Positions 13,901 to 27,903 of a DNA stretch of 64,000 bases are shown here, piece after piece (position 1 is the first letter of the stretch; every line of letters begins with the position of its first letter). Where the stretch lies: positions 186,001 to 250,000 of the forward strand of contig JAUKUA010000006.1 of NCBI GenBank assembly GCA_030549175.1, written 5' to 3'. The DNA is from Lasiosphaeris hirsuta (lineage: Eukaryota > Ascomycota > Sordariomycetes > Sordariales > Lasiosphaeriaceae). Position numbers and translations under genes: made by a program. Under the pieces are notes generated by a model. The model ran no database searches, had not been told where the DNA came from, and saw only the letters and a program-made list of their open reading frames with translations.

Positions 13901-16900
13901 AAACTATACTTTCCTTATAATCTTAGGAAATAAAAGCTCTATTGTAAATATCACGATGTCTTATATCTAAAATATCTCCGAAAGATTTAGGATCTTTACC
14001 CCTTTGGTATCTTTTAAAGTGGCTTAATAGCTACTAGATCACTAGCCTTAGGACTATATGATTAATATTATCGGAGATAAGAAACTTCTATAGAGACCTC
14101 TCTATCCTATGTCACCTTTAGAAAAGAAAATCCTTCGTAAATAGCTAGACTAAATGCTTAGAGAAGGTAAGATACGGGAATCAAAATCACTATGTTTTTC
14201 GCTTATTTTCTTCGTAGATAAGGAAGTATCATTAGAAAAAGTGGCTACAAGGGATTCGGAGAATCTCTATCTTATGGTCGACTACTGAAAGATTAACGAA
14301 CGAACTATTAAGAACCGTTACTTACTACCTCTAATTACCGAACTTTAAGATATCTTTACCGGATCTGTCGTCTTTATAAAGATAGATCTGAAATCGGGCT
14401 TTAATTTGATTCGGATGAAAGAAAGTTACAAGTAGAAAATAGCATTTCGAACTTGTTACGGTCTTTTTAAGTTTAACGTAATGTCTTTCGGCCTTATTAA
14501 TACTTCTACGGCCTTCCAAGGCATAATAAATCATATCTTTCGAGACCTTATCGATTAAGGCCTCTTGTCCTATATTAATAACCTCCTTATTTATGTAAGT
14601 TCTAAAAAGAAACATAATAAAATTGTTATTAAAGTCCTTAAACGACTTTAAAAGTATAACCTAGTTATTAACCTTTCTAAATATATATAGGATATTAAGG
14701 AATTGAAATACCTAGGCTATATCATTAGTACTAAAGGTATCGTAATGTCAAGGGATAAGATAAAATGTATCTTTTTATAGAAATAACTAAAATCGGTAAA
14801 GGAGTTTAGTAATTTAATAGATTTACGAACTTTTATAGGTATTATATCAAGGGCTACTCATATATTATTAAGCTACTTATTAACTCTATAAACCGTACCT
14901 AGAAATCTTAGACATGGAACAATTAGATAAACACGACATTTAAAACGTTAAAGAAAGCTTTTACCGAAGCCTCTGTTCTAGCTTATTTCGACCCTAATAG
15001 ACTATCTATTATCGAACCTGACATATTAAACTACGTGTTAGAAGGAATAATATCACAAAAGTAAAATAATAGTAAGATATATCTTATAACGTTTTACTTA
15101 AGAAAGTTAATTCCTATAGAAATTAATTACGAGATCTACGACAAGAAACTCCTAACGATAGTTAATTACTTTTAACATTAGAGATATTATCTTAAAGAAG
15201 CTAAATATCATATCGAAGTCTTCTCGAACTATCATAATCTAAAATACTTCTAAACTATTAAGGTCCTTAACCGCTACCAAGCCTAATAGGCTTAATAGCT
15301 CGCTACCTTTGATTTCATCATTAATTTCTATCCCGGCATATAAAATACCAAGGTAAATACTCTCTCGTGGCATGAAGAGTACCTTCCAAAAGGGAGGGAT
15401 AAAAACTAACCGATAATCTCTATTTTGAACAAAGAACATTTTTTACATTTTAAAGTTCCTACGTTCATACTCTTAAAAGTATGTCTCTATAATATTTCAA
15501 CATTAAAATGGAACAAAGAATTTTTCGAGTAAATTAAGGCTACTACTCCTACGGATAAAATATACTAAAAGGTATTAGTTTTCCCTAAAAAGGATATAAC
15601 TAACGAAGATAGAATCTTATTTATAAAGAATCGTATTTAAATTCTTAATAATAAGGAACTAAAGATTTAGATTATCCGCTCGGAACATAATACCAAAGTG
15701 GTAGGTTACATAGGTATAGATAAGACCGTTAAACTTATTAGACGGCACATGTTCTAGCAGAATCTTAAGAAGGACGTCGTTAACTTTATACGCTCCTGTT
15801 ATAAGTGTCAAAGTAACAAGCTAAGACGTTACTTTTCTTTTAGTCTGTTCTATCTTATTAAGTTAAAATACTTTCTCTAGAAGCTTATTTTAATAGACTT
15901 TATAACAAACCTTTCTCTTTCTAATAGATATAGTTTTATCTAAGTCATTATCGACACCTTTACTAAAATAATATACTTTATTTCTTTAAAAGACGATACT
16001 AAGAAGATAAAAGACTTGATCCTAATCTTTACTTACGAATGTTAAAAATATCATGGTATACCTACTAGTATTATCTCCGATCGGGATTCCCGGTTTAATA
16101 TAGGCCTATGATATAACTTTCTTAAATATATCGGAGTCAAACTAAGGATATTAACCTCGTTCCATTCTAAAACGGATAGCTAAACTAAACGTCTTAATCA
16201 GTATATCGAAGCTTATCTTAGGGCCTTCGTTAACTACGAGATAAATAACTGGAACATCTTATTACCTATAACTAAATTTACGTAAAATAACACTAGGTTA
16301 ACTTCTACTAGTAACTTCCTGTTCTACGCCAATTACAGATATTATCCGGCCGTAAATAATCTATTTAACGAATCTATACGTAACTTACATAGTGAGATCA
16401 TGATATACTAAATGACGACGGTTTATAAGAACCTTTGTAAAACCCTTAAGGAATCTTAGAAATAGATAAAGAAGTATGTAGATAAGAAGAAGACGGAAGT
16501 ACCCTCCTTTAAGGAAAAGTAACTAGTAATACTTAACGTATGGAACATTAAGACTAAGAGACCTTCTAAAAAGCTAGATAGGAAGTTACTTAGCCCGTTT
16601 AAAATCTCTAAGGTAATATCTCTTATAGCCGTGAAACTCGAACTCCCGAAACGTTAGAAGATTCATTCTACCTTTTATATCTCTCTTATTAAACCTTTCC
16701 GAACCGGCTCTTAGCCGATCTCTGACCTTATTTAGGTCTTAGAGTAAGTAGGAGATGTTTACTTTGAGGAATTTGTAGTGGAGGAAATCATGAACTCCCG
16801 TACTAAGAAAGGGGTAGTAAAATATCTCGTAAAATGGGATAGATATCTCGAAGAAAAGGATTAGACTTAGGAACTATATGAACACTTCTTTGATATCTAG

Positions 16901-16999
16901 GAACTTTAGGACTTCTATGTTAAGTACCTACATAAGCTAAGAGACCTTAGGGTTATTAATCCTAGGACTCGAGGTAAGTCTCTCTAAGAGGGGAGATAG
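10918..16999 (+). pseudogene. gag-pol pseudogene of copy 2
   Basis: The landmarks match copy 1 in order and spacing. A Pro-rich gag run lies at 12058-12297 and the CCHC knuckle region near 13125-13170. The protease LDLSTFSPV lies near 13590, and RT YIDD has become YINN at 14571-14582. The integrase zinc region lies near 15690-15800. The chromodomain lies near 16762-16890, with EEFVVEEIMNSR and YLVKWDRYLEEKD before a Trp codon turned to TAG. Stops occur in all parts, so it is non-coding. A polypurine tract precedes LTR D. Confidence 0.86.
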
Positions 17000-18313
17000 T
17001 GTCATACTGGTAGGCTTACCTAGGTTAATAAGGTTATTAACCTCCTTGACCGAGCCATATACTAACGGCACGAACTATACATAAGAAGTATATATCTATC
17101 GACCTACGACTACATAGATAAGGGAACTATCATAGAGGATAGTTATAACATAGCTTAACCTCGGGACACGATCTTACGCGTAGCTTATAGCCTATTTAGC
17201 CGACATATAGGTTAGCAGATTCTCCTAAGTACTTACAAGTTACGATAGGATACTTAGAACTACTCATAAGCTAGAGTAGCCGTATAATAGACCTCGCCTA
17301 CGCTAAGTAACGTTATTAGACTTTAGATTTGTTATGGATAAGTTATCTAACCTTAATATCGTAGCTAGAGCCTATACAGTTAGCCCAAACCCTATAACTG
17401 ATCTTTCGAATGATAGACCTTCCCACTATCGCTAACATTCCTTTAGAAGACCTAGAACCCGACGTTCTCCGGAGTTTAGCTTTAATAGTAACAGGTAGCC
17501 ACGACTCCCGTATATAAGTCACGAAGGAAACTATTACTATGACAGCCGACCGGGAGATCAACTTAATAACGCTATAGCTAACGTAAGGACTAAGGACGTG
17601 AAGGAACACCTATAGTAATAAATACTATACCGCTAAAGCTGTATAGATAAGTACTGATACCGGCCATGGACTAACGTATGATAGGCCGGCTTCACTTAGC
17701 TTATAACTACTGATTTGTAGGATGTGAGAGACGGACGGCTAAAAAGGAGATTTGGGACTGACGGGCGGCTAAGAAGATTCTTTAGATATTTTAATATCTT
17801 TGTATTTTGTACATAACCTTCTATAAGTAGGGTAGGTACGTTATGATAGATCCTTAAGAGAAAGAAGTTTCTTAGTTTTCTTTAGAAAAACCTAGAAAGA
17901 TTATTAGTTAAACTTTAGTAAAACTAAGAGATAATATAACCTTGTAAACCTTTCTATTTCTTCTAACTTATAACTACGAAATATTATATCTTATCTTCTG
18001 TTAGATCATTCCATCTCCCTAAACCTCCTTCTCCCTAGTTTTTTATCACTTTATATTATGATAGTTAACTTCCTTACTGTTTTGTTCTAAACCTCTAAAT
18101 CAGACTTTGTACTTATTAACCTTATGAAGATCAAGTCTTTAAGTTTATCGTATGAAAGTTCTAAACTAGACTAATAGTAATTGTCGGAGTAGTTTATTAA
18201 ACGGTTAAGTCGAGAGTTAGAAAAAGGTTAAAGCTTTATAGTCTGACTCTTTATTTAATATCTTACTTTATAGTTGTTACATCCTAGACCTTTATAGACT
18301 GGCCTATGTCATA
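17000..18313 (+). repeat. LTR D, probable C/A chimera
   Basis: 1,314 bp. Its left part is short type like LTR C (same missing ~13 bp; shares AACCTCCTT and TATACTAACGG). Its right part shares AAACTAGA and CTTTATAGACT with LTR A rather than with B, C or E. It joins interiors 2 and 3 with no target duplication. A single LTR with a C-like left and an A-like right is what a crossover between a 3' LTR and a 5' LTR would leave. Confidence 0.72.
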
Positions 18314-21300
18314 GATAATCTTTCTCTTCTTATGAATAACCCTCTTATCCGTTACTTCATTTATAATAGCCGGTAATCTTATATTATATTCGGTTACGTT
18401 CCGGGGCTAAGAAACCGAACTTAACTCCGAGACCAACCTCATAATCTAGGAACCTCCCGAAATGGAAATATAAACTATTAAAAAGTTTCCTACACTCTTA
18501 TTAAGCTCTAAAACCCTTACTAAACTATCTTAATAGTTTATCTACTTTTATAATTAGGTCGCCGAAGCTTATAAGAAACTTTATTTCCTTATTAATAATA
18601 CGTATGAAGATAAGGAAAGGTTTGATTTACTTACTTTAATATTTATTACTTTAGTTACCGACTACCAGTTAATAATATAACATGTTAAAACAAACTAATA
18701 TGTCCTTAAAAGTACTTAGTAAGAATTAGAAGCTTCTTATACTACTTTCGGTATCGAGGTTAACTAGAAATTAGCCTAGTTTACTACTTAAACGGCTTAG
18801 CGTAAAAAATCCCTTAATCTTATTATCGTACGTACCGAAGCCCTTCGTAAGGAGATCGTTAAATAAAAGCTATACCAAGTATAATAGACTTAAGAATAGG
18901 AAATACGGGTTTGAGAATAAAATGCCGAGTTTATCAGAGTTAAAGAACTTCTCTATATCTAAGAGAAGAAATAAGCTCAACAAGATTACTATAATATAAA
19001 ATTTAGCTACTAGTTTATTACGGCCTAAAGCTAGCTTAATTTCCTTATAGTACTTTAATAACTGGGAGTATTACGGACTCCGAAGAACTAAGAATTGTTT
19101 AATTAGCTTAAGGCCTATTTTAACAACTTCGTTGAAGAAGCTCTCGTATTAAGGTTAACATAGATAAGCTCTTATAATAAGGAATAAATTATCTAAAGGG
19201 CTATGACACGTTTATAGAAAACCCTATCTATTAAACTCTTATGATAGCTGTTATAACCGTTTAAAAAATTAATCTCTATATAATATTTCGACTAAGACAA
19301 AGATCCCCTTTTAGACCGTAACCTCTAAAGAAGGGCTACCTAAGAAATCTTAACGTAAGCCCAGAGATAGGTAGATAATATATAAAATTCTAATATTAAA
19401 ATAAGAAGTAAAAATATAAGAGGAAACTTACCTCTCCGTTATATTAAGATAAAAATGTCACCTCCTCTAGATAACGGTAATAATAATAACGACTCTAATG
19501 ACGATTTTTATCGTATAAGTCTATCTCCTAGCTTTCTTAGACCGCTAAGAAGCCTACCGGGGCTCCCGGAACCTATAGGACCTCCGGATCTAGGTTCCTA
19601 GAGCCCTTTACTCCTATATAACCTTATAGTAATCTTTCTTAACCTTATCTATATTAACCAAGACCTAATTTATAATAATATTAATACGATTTGGGAATCT
19701 CGTAGTTAGGGTATTGCCATAATCATGATAAAACCTAAAAAATATAATAGAAAGGATAAAAGTAAGTTTAAGACGTAGTAGTACTTTATTAAAGAATATT
19801 TTAGTATTTATAAACGAAGTTTCTTCGATAATAAGGTTAAAATTAAGTTTGTTAGTACTTTTACTAAAGGTACTATCCTTAAATGACATTAGAAAAGAGA
19901 GACTTAGATCGAAAAGCTTAGTTTAATAAATCAATAAAATAACTATATTACCGCCATAATCGAACGTTTCCGTAACCTAGTACAAAGAGCTAAAGACTAC
20001 GAGGCTATAAAGGTTCTGACTTATGACAGAGATATAAACGAATACATAACTAAGTTTTAAGAGCTTAATTATACTGTCGATCTTAGTAAGTAAGCCTTAT
20101 AATCACTAGTTACTAATACCATCCCCGATATTATAATAGATTTGATCTATTTATATACGGGACATTTCCCTACCGATAATATGGACTTTCTTAAAGTCGT
20201 CGTTACTACTAGCTTAATCTATAAAGACAAAATGAAAAACCGCAAAATTAATCACAAGGCTAAGTAAAGAAAAGAAGAGTTTACTTTAAATAATAAGAAA
20301 CGTTCGAAGAAAGATAGTCACTAGGAGGAAACTAATACCTCTAGCTCCTATCCCAGTCTAGTACCTACTAAAGGAAAACCTAAGAAAAATCTAAAACGGA
20401 AGTAATAAGATAAGGAAGATAATCTTCTGGCGTCTACTCGAATAAAGTACTGGCGAAACTATAAGGAAGTTATTACTAGGATAAAATAAGCCGAAATTAA
20501 TAAACATAAGGTAAGTAAGAGATATTACCGTTGTAGATACTAAGGCTATAACACTCTTAAATGTTATAATAAGAAAACCGAAGATAATAAGGATATCTCT
20601 AAGTTACCTAGTAAGATCTCCGGAGCTAAGACTAAACATAGAAAAGATAAGAATAAAGATACTTCTCTCTAATCATTAAAAAAGGTTAAAGTCTCTATAA
20701 TAACAAAGAAAGACTATCTTAAACTCTTCTCTCGTATTATTAAACTATCTAACAGTAAGAATATATCGGATTTTTAATAAGTATCCCGAAACTTACGGTA
20801 TCGGAAACTGTACCTTAACTTACTATAACCTCTGTTAAAAAACGTACTAACTATAACACGGAAGAACCCTCTTATAAGAAGGTTAAGCGAAGTTACGAGC
20901 TATATTACAGTACTCGTAAGATCGTTCCTATAACTATCGTCTATTACGGAGCTAAGGAAATCCCTATCTAAGTACTCCTAGATCCTAATACCTTTAGCTT
21001 AGTTATAAGTAAAGACCTTATCAAAAGATAGAATATCTCTCACGTATGTAAAACGATCTTAAAACCTTTAGAAGCCTTTAATAAAACTATCAATCTTAAA
21101 TCAAGTAAGAAGTATACTAAGGAAATCGTTCTATGGTACTAAGTAAAACACTTCTCTTATATTACGTTAGAAATCTCTCTCCTCGACATAAAATATAACA
21201 TCCTTCTTTTATATTAGTAGCTATAATAGTATTAGCTAGACTATCTATAGGACCTTGATATATCAAAAGTAACTTTTAGTTTTAACTACTATCGTCAAAA

Positions 21301-24300
21301 CTATACTTTTCTTATAATCTTAAGAGGTAAAAGCTCTATCGTAAATGTTATAACGTTTTATATCTAGAATATCTCCGAAAGATTTAAGACCTTTACCTCT
21401 TTAATATCTCTTAAAGCGGCTTAACGGTTACTAGATCACTAGCCTTGGGACTATATGATTAATATCATTAAAGATAAGAAGCTTCTATAGGAACTTCTTT
21501 ATTCTATATTACCTTTAGAAAAGAAAATCTTTTATAAATAGTTAGACTAAATACTTAAAGAAGATAAGATATAGAAATTAAAATTACTATGTTCTTTACC
21601 CATTTTCTTCATAGATAAGAAAGTATCATTGGAAAAAGTAGTTATAAGGGACCCGGAAAATCTCCGCCTTATAGTTAATTACCGAAAGATTAACGAACGA
21701 ACTATTAAGAACCGTTACCTACTACCTCTGATTACCGAACTTTAAGACGCCTTTACTAGATCTGTTATCTTTATAAAGATAGATCTAAAATTAAGCTTTA
21801 ATTTAATTTAGATGAAGGAAGGTTACAAGTAGAAAATAACATTTCGAACCTATTATAGTCTTTTTAAGTTTAACGTAATATCTTTCGGCCTTACTAATAC
21901 TCTTATAATCTTCTAAGATATAATAAATCATATCTTTCGAAACCTTATCGATTAAGACTTCTTGTCTTACATTAACGACCTTCTCATTTATATAAGTTTT
22001 AAAAAGAAATATAATAAAATTGTTATTAAAGTCTTTAAACGACTTTAAAAGTATAACCTAGCTATTAACCCTTCTAAATATATATAGGATACTAAGGAAT
22101 TAAAATACCTAGGCTATATTATTAGTACTAAAGATATTATAATGTTAAGAAATAAGATAGAATATATCCTTTTATAGGAACAGTTAAAATCGGTAAAAGG
22201 AGTTTAATAATTTAATAGATTTATAAACTTTTATAGATATTATATCAAGGGCTACTTACGTATTATTAAGTTACTTACTGACTTTATAAACCTTACTTAG
22301 AAAACCTAAATATGAAATAATTAAATAAATGTAATATTTAAAGTATTAAAGAAAGCCTTTATTAAAGCCTTTATTTTAGTTTATTTCGACCCTAATAGAC
22401 TACTTATTATCGAACCTAACATATCAAACTACGTGTTAAGAGAGATAATGTCATAAAAATAAGATAATAATAAGATATATCTTATAACGTTTTACTTAAG
22501 GAAATTAATTTCCGTAGAAATTAACTATGAGATTTATGACAAGGAACTCCTAGTAATAGTCGATTACTTTTAACGTTAGAGACATTACCTCGAGGGTATT
22601 AAATACTATATCGAAGTTTTCTCAAACTACTATAATCTAGAATACTTCTAGACTACTAAGGTTCTTAACTACCGCCAAGCCCGATAGGCTTAGTAACTCG
22701 TTACCTTCGATTTCGTTATTAATTTCTGTCCTAGCATATAAAATACTAAGGTAGATACTTTCTCGCGGTACGAAGAGTATCTTTTGAAAGGGGGGGATAA
22801 AAACTAACCGATAACCTTTATTTTGAATAAAGAACATTTTTTACACTCTAAAGTTTCTATGTTTATACTCTTAAAAGTACGTCTTTATAATATTTTAATA
22901 TTAAAGTAGAACAAAGAATTCTTTAAGTAAATTAAGGCTATTACTCTTATAGACGAAACATATTAAAAAGCTTTAGTTTTCTTTAGAAAGGACATAACTA
23001 ACGAAGACAAAATCTTATTTATAAAGAATCGTATTTAGATCTTTAATAACAAGGAACTTAAGATCTAGATTATTTACTTAGAATACAACACTAAAGTAGT
23101 AAGCTACATAGGCATAGATAAGACCGTTAAACTTATTAGATAACATATATTCTAACGAAACCTCGAGAAGGACGTCGTTGACTTTATATACTCTTGTTAT
23201 AAGTGTTAAAGTAACAAGCTAAGATATTACCTTCCTTTCGAACTACTTTATTTTATTAAGCTAGAATACTTTCTTTAGAGACTTATTTTAATAGACTTTA
23301 TAACGGACTTTCCTCTTTCTAATAGATATAGTTCTATCTAGGTTATTGTCGACATTTTTATTAAAATAACATACTTTATTTTTTTAAAAGACGATATTAA
23401 AAAGATAGAAGACTTAATCTTAATCTTTACTTATAAATGTTAGAAATATCATAATATACCTACTAATATCATCTCTAATCGAGATTTCTAGTTTAATATA
23501 AACTTATGATATAACTTTCTTAAACATATCGGAGTTAAGCTAAGAATGTTAACTTCGTTCTATCTCAAAATAGATAACTAGACTAAACGTCTTAATTAAT
23601 ATATCGAAGCTTACCTTAGGGCCTTTGTTAACTATGAAATAAATAACTAAGATATCTTATTACCTATAACTAAATTTATATAAAATAATGCCAAATCGAC
23701 TTTTATTAATAACTCCTTATTCTACGCTAATTATAGATATTATCTGGCCGTAAACAATCTACCTAACGAATCTATACGTAATCTACACAATAAGATCATA
23801 GTATACTAGATAATAACAGTCTATAAGAATCTTTACGAAACCCTTAAAGAATCTTAAAAACGGATAAAGAAGTACATAGATAGGAAGAAGACAGAAGTAC
23901 CTTCTTTTAAGAAAAAGTAACTAGTGATATTTAACATATAGAATATTAGAACTAAGAGACCTTCTAAAAAGCTAGATAAGAAGTTACTTAACCCGTTTAA
24001 AATCTTTAAGGTAATATCTCCCATAGCTATAAAACTTAAACTTCCGAAGTATTAGAAAATTTATCCTACCTTTTATGTCTCTCTTATTAAACCTTTCTAA
24101 ACCGGCTCTTAGCCGATTTCTAATCCTATTTAGGTCTTAAAGTAAGTAGGAGACGTTTACTCTAAGAAATTTATAATAGAAGAAATTATGAACTCCCGTA
24201 TTAAAAAAAAGATAATAAAGTATCTTATTAAATAGGAAGGATATCTCGAAAAGAAGAATTAGACTTAGAAACTATATAAGTACTTCTTTGATACCTAGGA

Positions 24301-24397
24301 ACTTTAGGACTTTTATGTCAAGTATCTACATAAGCTAAGAGACCTTAGGGTTCTTAATCCCGGGACTCGAGATAAGTCTTCATAGGAAGAGAGATGG
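18314..24397 (+). pseudogene. gag-pol pseudogene of copy 3
   Basis: This 6,084 bp interior equals interior 1 in length and matches it more closely than interior 2; for example both begin GATAATCTTTCTCTTCTTATG. The knuckle lies near 20520-20565. RT YIDD reads YIND at 21968-21979, so one catalytic Asp is still encoded. The chromodomain lies near 24165-24300. It shares many transitions with copy 1 and also has its own, so RIP acted on the two after they separated as well. Stops are frequent and no protein is possible. Confidence 0.86.
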
Positions 24398-25725
24398 TAT
24401 TATACTAGTAAGCTTACTTAGGTTAATAAGGTCATCGACCTTCTTAACCGAGCTATATATTAGTGACACAAACTACATATAAGAAGTATATACCTATTGA
24501 CCTACGAATATTTATTACAGATTATATAAATAAAAGAACTATTACAAAAGATAACTATAACATAACTTAATCTTAGGATACGATCTTACGTGTAGCTCAT
24601 AGCCTATTTAGCCGACATGTAGGTCAGTAGATTCTCTTAAGTACCTATAGGTTACGATAAGATGCTTAAAACTACTTACAAGCTAGAGTAGCTATATAAT
24701 AAATCTCGTTTATACTAGGTAACGTTATTAGACTTTAAATTTGTCATAGATAAGCTATCTAACCTTAGTATCGTAGCTAGGGCCTATATAGTTAGCTTAG
24801 ATTCTACAACTAGTCTTTCAAATTATAAACCTTCTTACTATCGCTAACATTTCTTTAAAAGACTTAAAACTTAACGTTCTCTAAAGTCTAACTTTAATAG
24901 TAACAAGTAGCTATAACTTCTATATATAAGTTACGAAGGGAACTGTTATTATAATAGCCGACTAAGGGATTAACCTAATAACATTATAGTTAATATAAGT
25001 ACTAAGGATATGAAGGAATACTTATAACAATAGATATTATATTACTAAAGCTATATAGATAAGTATTAATACCGGCCGTGGACTAACGTATAATAGGCCG
25101 GCTTTACTTAGCTTATAGCCGCTGATTTATAAGGTATAAGAGACAGATAGTTAGAAAGAAGATTCGGAACCGATAGGTAGCTAGGAGGATCCTTTAAGTA
25201 TTTTAGTACTCTTATATTTTATACATAACCTTTTATAAGTAGAGTAAGTACGTTACGATGGATCTTCGAAAGGAAGAAGTTTCTTAGTTCTTTTTAGACA
25301 AACTTAGAAAGATTATTAGTTAAACTTTAATAAAGCTAAGAGATAATATAACCTTATAAACCTTTCTGTTTCTCCTAACTTATAACTATAAAATATTATG
25401 TCTTATCTTCTGTTAAATCATTCCATCTCCCTAAACCTCCTTCTCTCTAACTCTCTACTACTTTATATTACGATAGTTAACTTCCTTACCGTTCTATTCT
25501 AAACCTTTAAATCGGACCTTATACTTATTAGCCTTGTGAAGATTAAGTCCTTGAGTTTATCGTATGAAAGCTTTAAATTAGACTAATAGTAATTATCGAG
25601 ATGGTTTATTAAACGGTTAAGTCGAGAGTTAGGAAAAGATTAAAGCTTTATAGTCTGACTCTTTATTTAATATCTTACCTTATAGTTATTACATCCCAGA
25701 CCCTCGTAGACTAGCCTATGTCACA
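24398..25725 (+). repeat. LTR E (long type, counterpart of LTR B)
   Basis: 1,328 bp. Starts TATTATACTAG (TG changed to TA) and ends TGTCACA unmutated, followed by GGTAG (25726-25730), exactly as LTR B is followed by GGTAG. Its offset from LTR B is 16,958 bp. Confidence 0.9.
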
Positions 25726-26560
25726 GGTAGATAAATCTGACGAGCTTAATAATATCTAAGTTATAGTATAAAATGTAAGAGACGAGATATCTATTATGGT
25801 TACTTAGGTAAGTACCGAGTCCGTTATTAATAACTCGTTTAGAACCGCTATATATAAGAGTTATAAAAACGATACGAAATATAATAAGTTAATAACTAGT
25901 ATTAACGCTAAGATAAAAAAACCTATTATATCATAATAGGTAAAATACGCTAAAATACCTAAGAGATATTTATAACTTTTAATAGGATTATTTAAGATTA
26001 GGAACAAATTATTATATCACGTTAATTATGATAAAAATTATCGCTTCTATATCCTAACAGTATATATTAAGATAATACTCGAGATAGTTTATAATAAATC
26101 ATATTATTTCAGTTTCTATAAGATAATAGATAACCTTTAAAATATATACTTTACTAACAAGGTATAGAAAGCGAAACGTTTTATCTAGTTTTATAAGGCC
26201 TACTACTAAAACTAGACCGACAGATAGCTTACAAACAAAGAAATAATACTTATCTATGTAATCCCATAGCCGTTTTATACTATCGTGATAGATTTTATTA
26301 TCGGCCTACTTATAGTCCTATTAGCTAGAATGATATGGTACCTTAAAGACTATAACATTCTTAATATACTTTATATAGTTACGTATAAGTTTTTTAAAAA
26401 AACACTCTTACTAATAAAATATTATACCTACATAGCTAAGGATTAGATAAAGATATTAATGAAATTATTATTTATATATAACTAAGAACTACCGATAATG
26501 ATTATTAACGACAAAGACCTAAAGTTTACCTTAATATTATAGAAAGAGATTTTTAATATC
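25726..26560 (+). pseudogene. Integrase fragment, second copy (X')
   Basis: 835 bp, the same length, order and flanks as 8768-9602 with an offset of 16,958 bp. It carries the same integrase landmarks (DFI..L, then I.NDKDLKF near 26500-26525) and ends at LTR F. Differences from the first copy are mainly transitions. Its presence in the same LTR-to-LTR context is the strongest sign that the whole interval was duplicated as a block. Confidence 0.72.
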
Positions 26561-27895
26561 TATCACACTGATAAGCTTACCTAGGTTAATAGGGTTATTA
26601 ACCTCTTTGACCGAGCCATATACTAACAGTACAAACTATACATAAGAAGCACATACCTATCGACCTACGACCACGTAGATAAGAGAACTATTATAGAGGA
26701 TAGCTATAATATAGCTTAACCTTAGGATACGATCTCACGTATAGCTCATGGCCTATTTAGCCGACACATAGGTCAGTAGATTCTCCTAAGTACCTATGGG
26801 TCACGACGGAATACCTAGAACCACTTACAAGCCAGAGTAGCCGTATAACAAACCTCACCTATGCTAGGTAACGTTATCAGACTTTAGATTTGTCATAGAT
26901 AAGTTATCTAACCTTAATATCGTAGCTAGGGTCTACACAGTTAGCCCAGACCCTGTAGCTGATCTTTCGAATGATAGACCTTCTTACTATCGTTAACATT
27001 CCTTTAGAAGACTTAGAACCCGACGTTCTCCGGAGTCTAGCTTTAATAGTGATAGGTAGCCGTGACCCCCACATATGAGTTACGAAAGAAACTATTGTTA
27101 TGACAGCCGACCGGGGGATCAACCTAACAACGCTATAGCTAACGTAAGTACTAAGGACGTGAAGGAACATTTATAATAATGGATACCATGCCGTTAGAGC
27201 TGTATGGATAAGTACTAATATCGGCCATAGACTAACGTATAATGGACCGGCTTTACTTAGCTTATAACCGCTAATTTATAGGGCGTGAGAGACGGGCGGC
27301 TAGAAAGGAGATTCGGGACCGACGGGTGGCTAGGAGGATCCTTTAGGTATTTCGGTATCCTTATATTTCGTACATAGCCTTCCATAAGTAGAGTAGGTAC
27401 GTTACGATGGATCCTCGAGAGGAAGAAGCTTCCCAGTTCTCTTTGGACAAAACCTAGAAAGATTATCAGCTAAACTTTAGTGAAGCTGAGGGGTAATATA
27501 ACCTTATGAACCCTTCTGTTTCTCCTGACTTGTAACTACGAAGCATCGTTTGTTATCTTCTGTGGCATCGTTCCATCTCCCTAAACCTTCCTCTTCCCAC
27601 GGCACATGCTACCACTTTGGGTTATGACGATTAACTCCCTCTCCGTTCTGTTCCATAGCTCTGAGTCTGACCTTATGTACTATCACTTGACCATTGAGTC
27701 GTGTGGGCCTTGCGAAGTCCAACTCCCTACGTTCATCGTGTGAAAGCTCTGAATCAAACCAACACCACTGCCGGGGTAGTCAGCTGTCCGGTTGAAGTTA
27801 TACTTGAGGTTATAGCTCTACAGTTCGATTCCTCACCTGATACCTTACCTTGTGGTTGTCACACCCCAGACCTTCGGTGGCTGGCCTGTGTCACA
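26561..27895 (+). repeat. LTR F, mosaic: RIP-mutated left, unmutated right
   Basis: 1,335 bp, short type on the left like LTR C. Starts TATCACACTGA and ends with an intact TGTCACA. From about 27,545 the base composition changes: CA and TG become common (GTGTGGGCC, CACTGCCGGGG). Small insertions absent from the other five LTRs also appear, such as ACGGCACATGCT near 27,600 and extra bases near 27,680. The right third therefore comes from a different, little-mutated LTR lineage. An open run at 27701-27928 lies inside it and is not a gene. Confidence 0.82.
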
Positions 27896-27903
27896 CTTAT
27901 TCG

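Larger units (their letters stand above)
9603..18313 (+). mobile_element. RIP-degraded chromovirus, copy 2 (LTR C - interior - LTR D)
   Basis: LTR C (9603-10917), interior 10918-16999 (6,082 bp) and LTR D (17000-18313). The 5 bp before LTR C (ATATC) does not recur after LTR D. Instead another interior starts at once, so LTR D is shared by copies 2 and 3. This copy carries the least RIP damage of the three; for example it keeps FVVEEIMNSR in the chromodomain. It is still broken by many stops. Confidence 0.85.
18314..27544 (+). repeat. Segmental tandem duplication, right unit
   Basis: Interior 3, LTR E, X' and the left part of LTR F, collinear with 1356-10586. The match is lost within LTR F, where the sequence switches to an unmutated LTR type and then to a gag fragment instead of a fourth interior. 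Confidence 0.85.
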
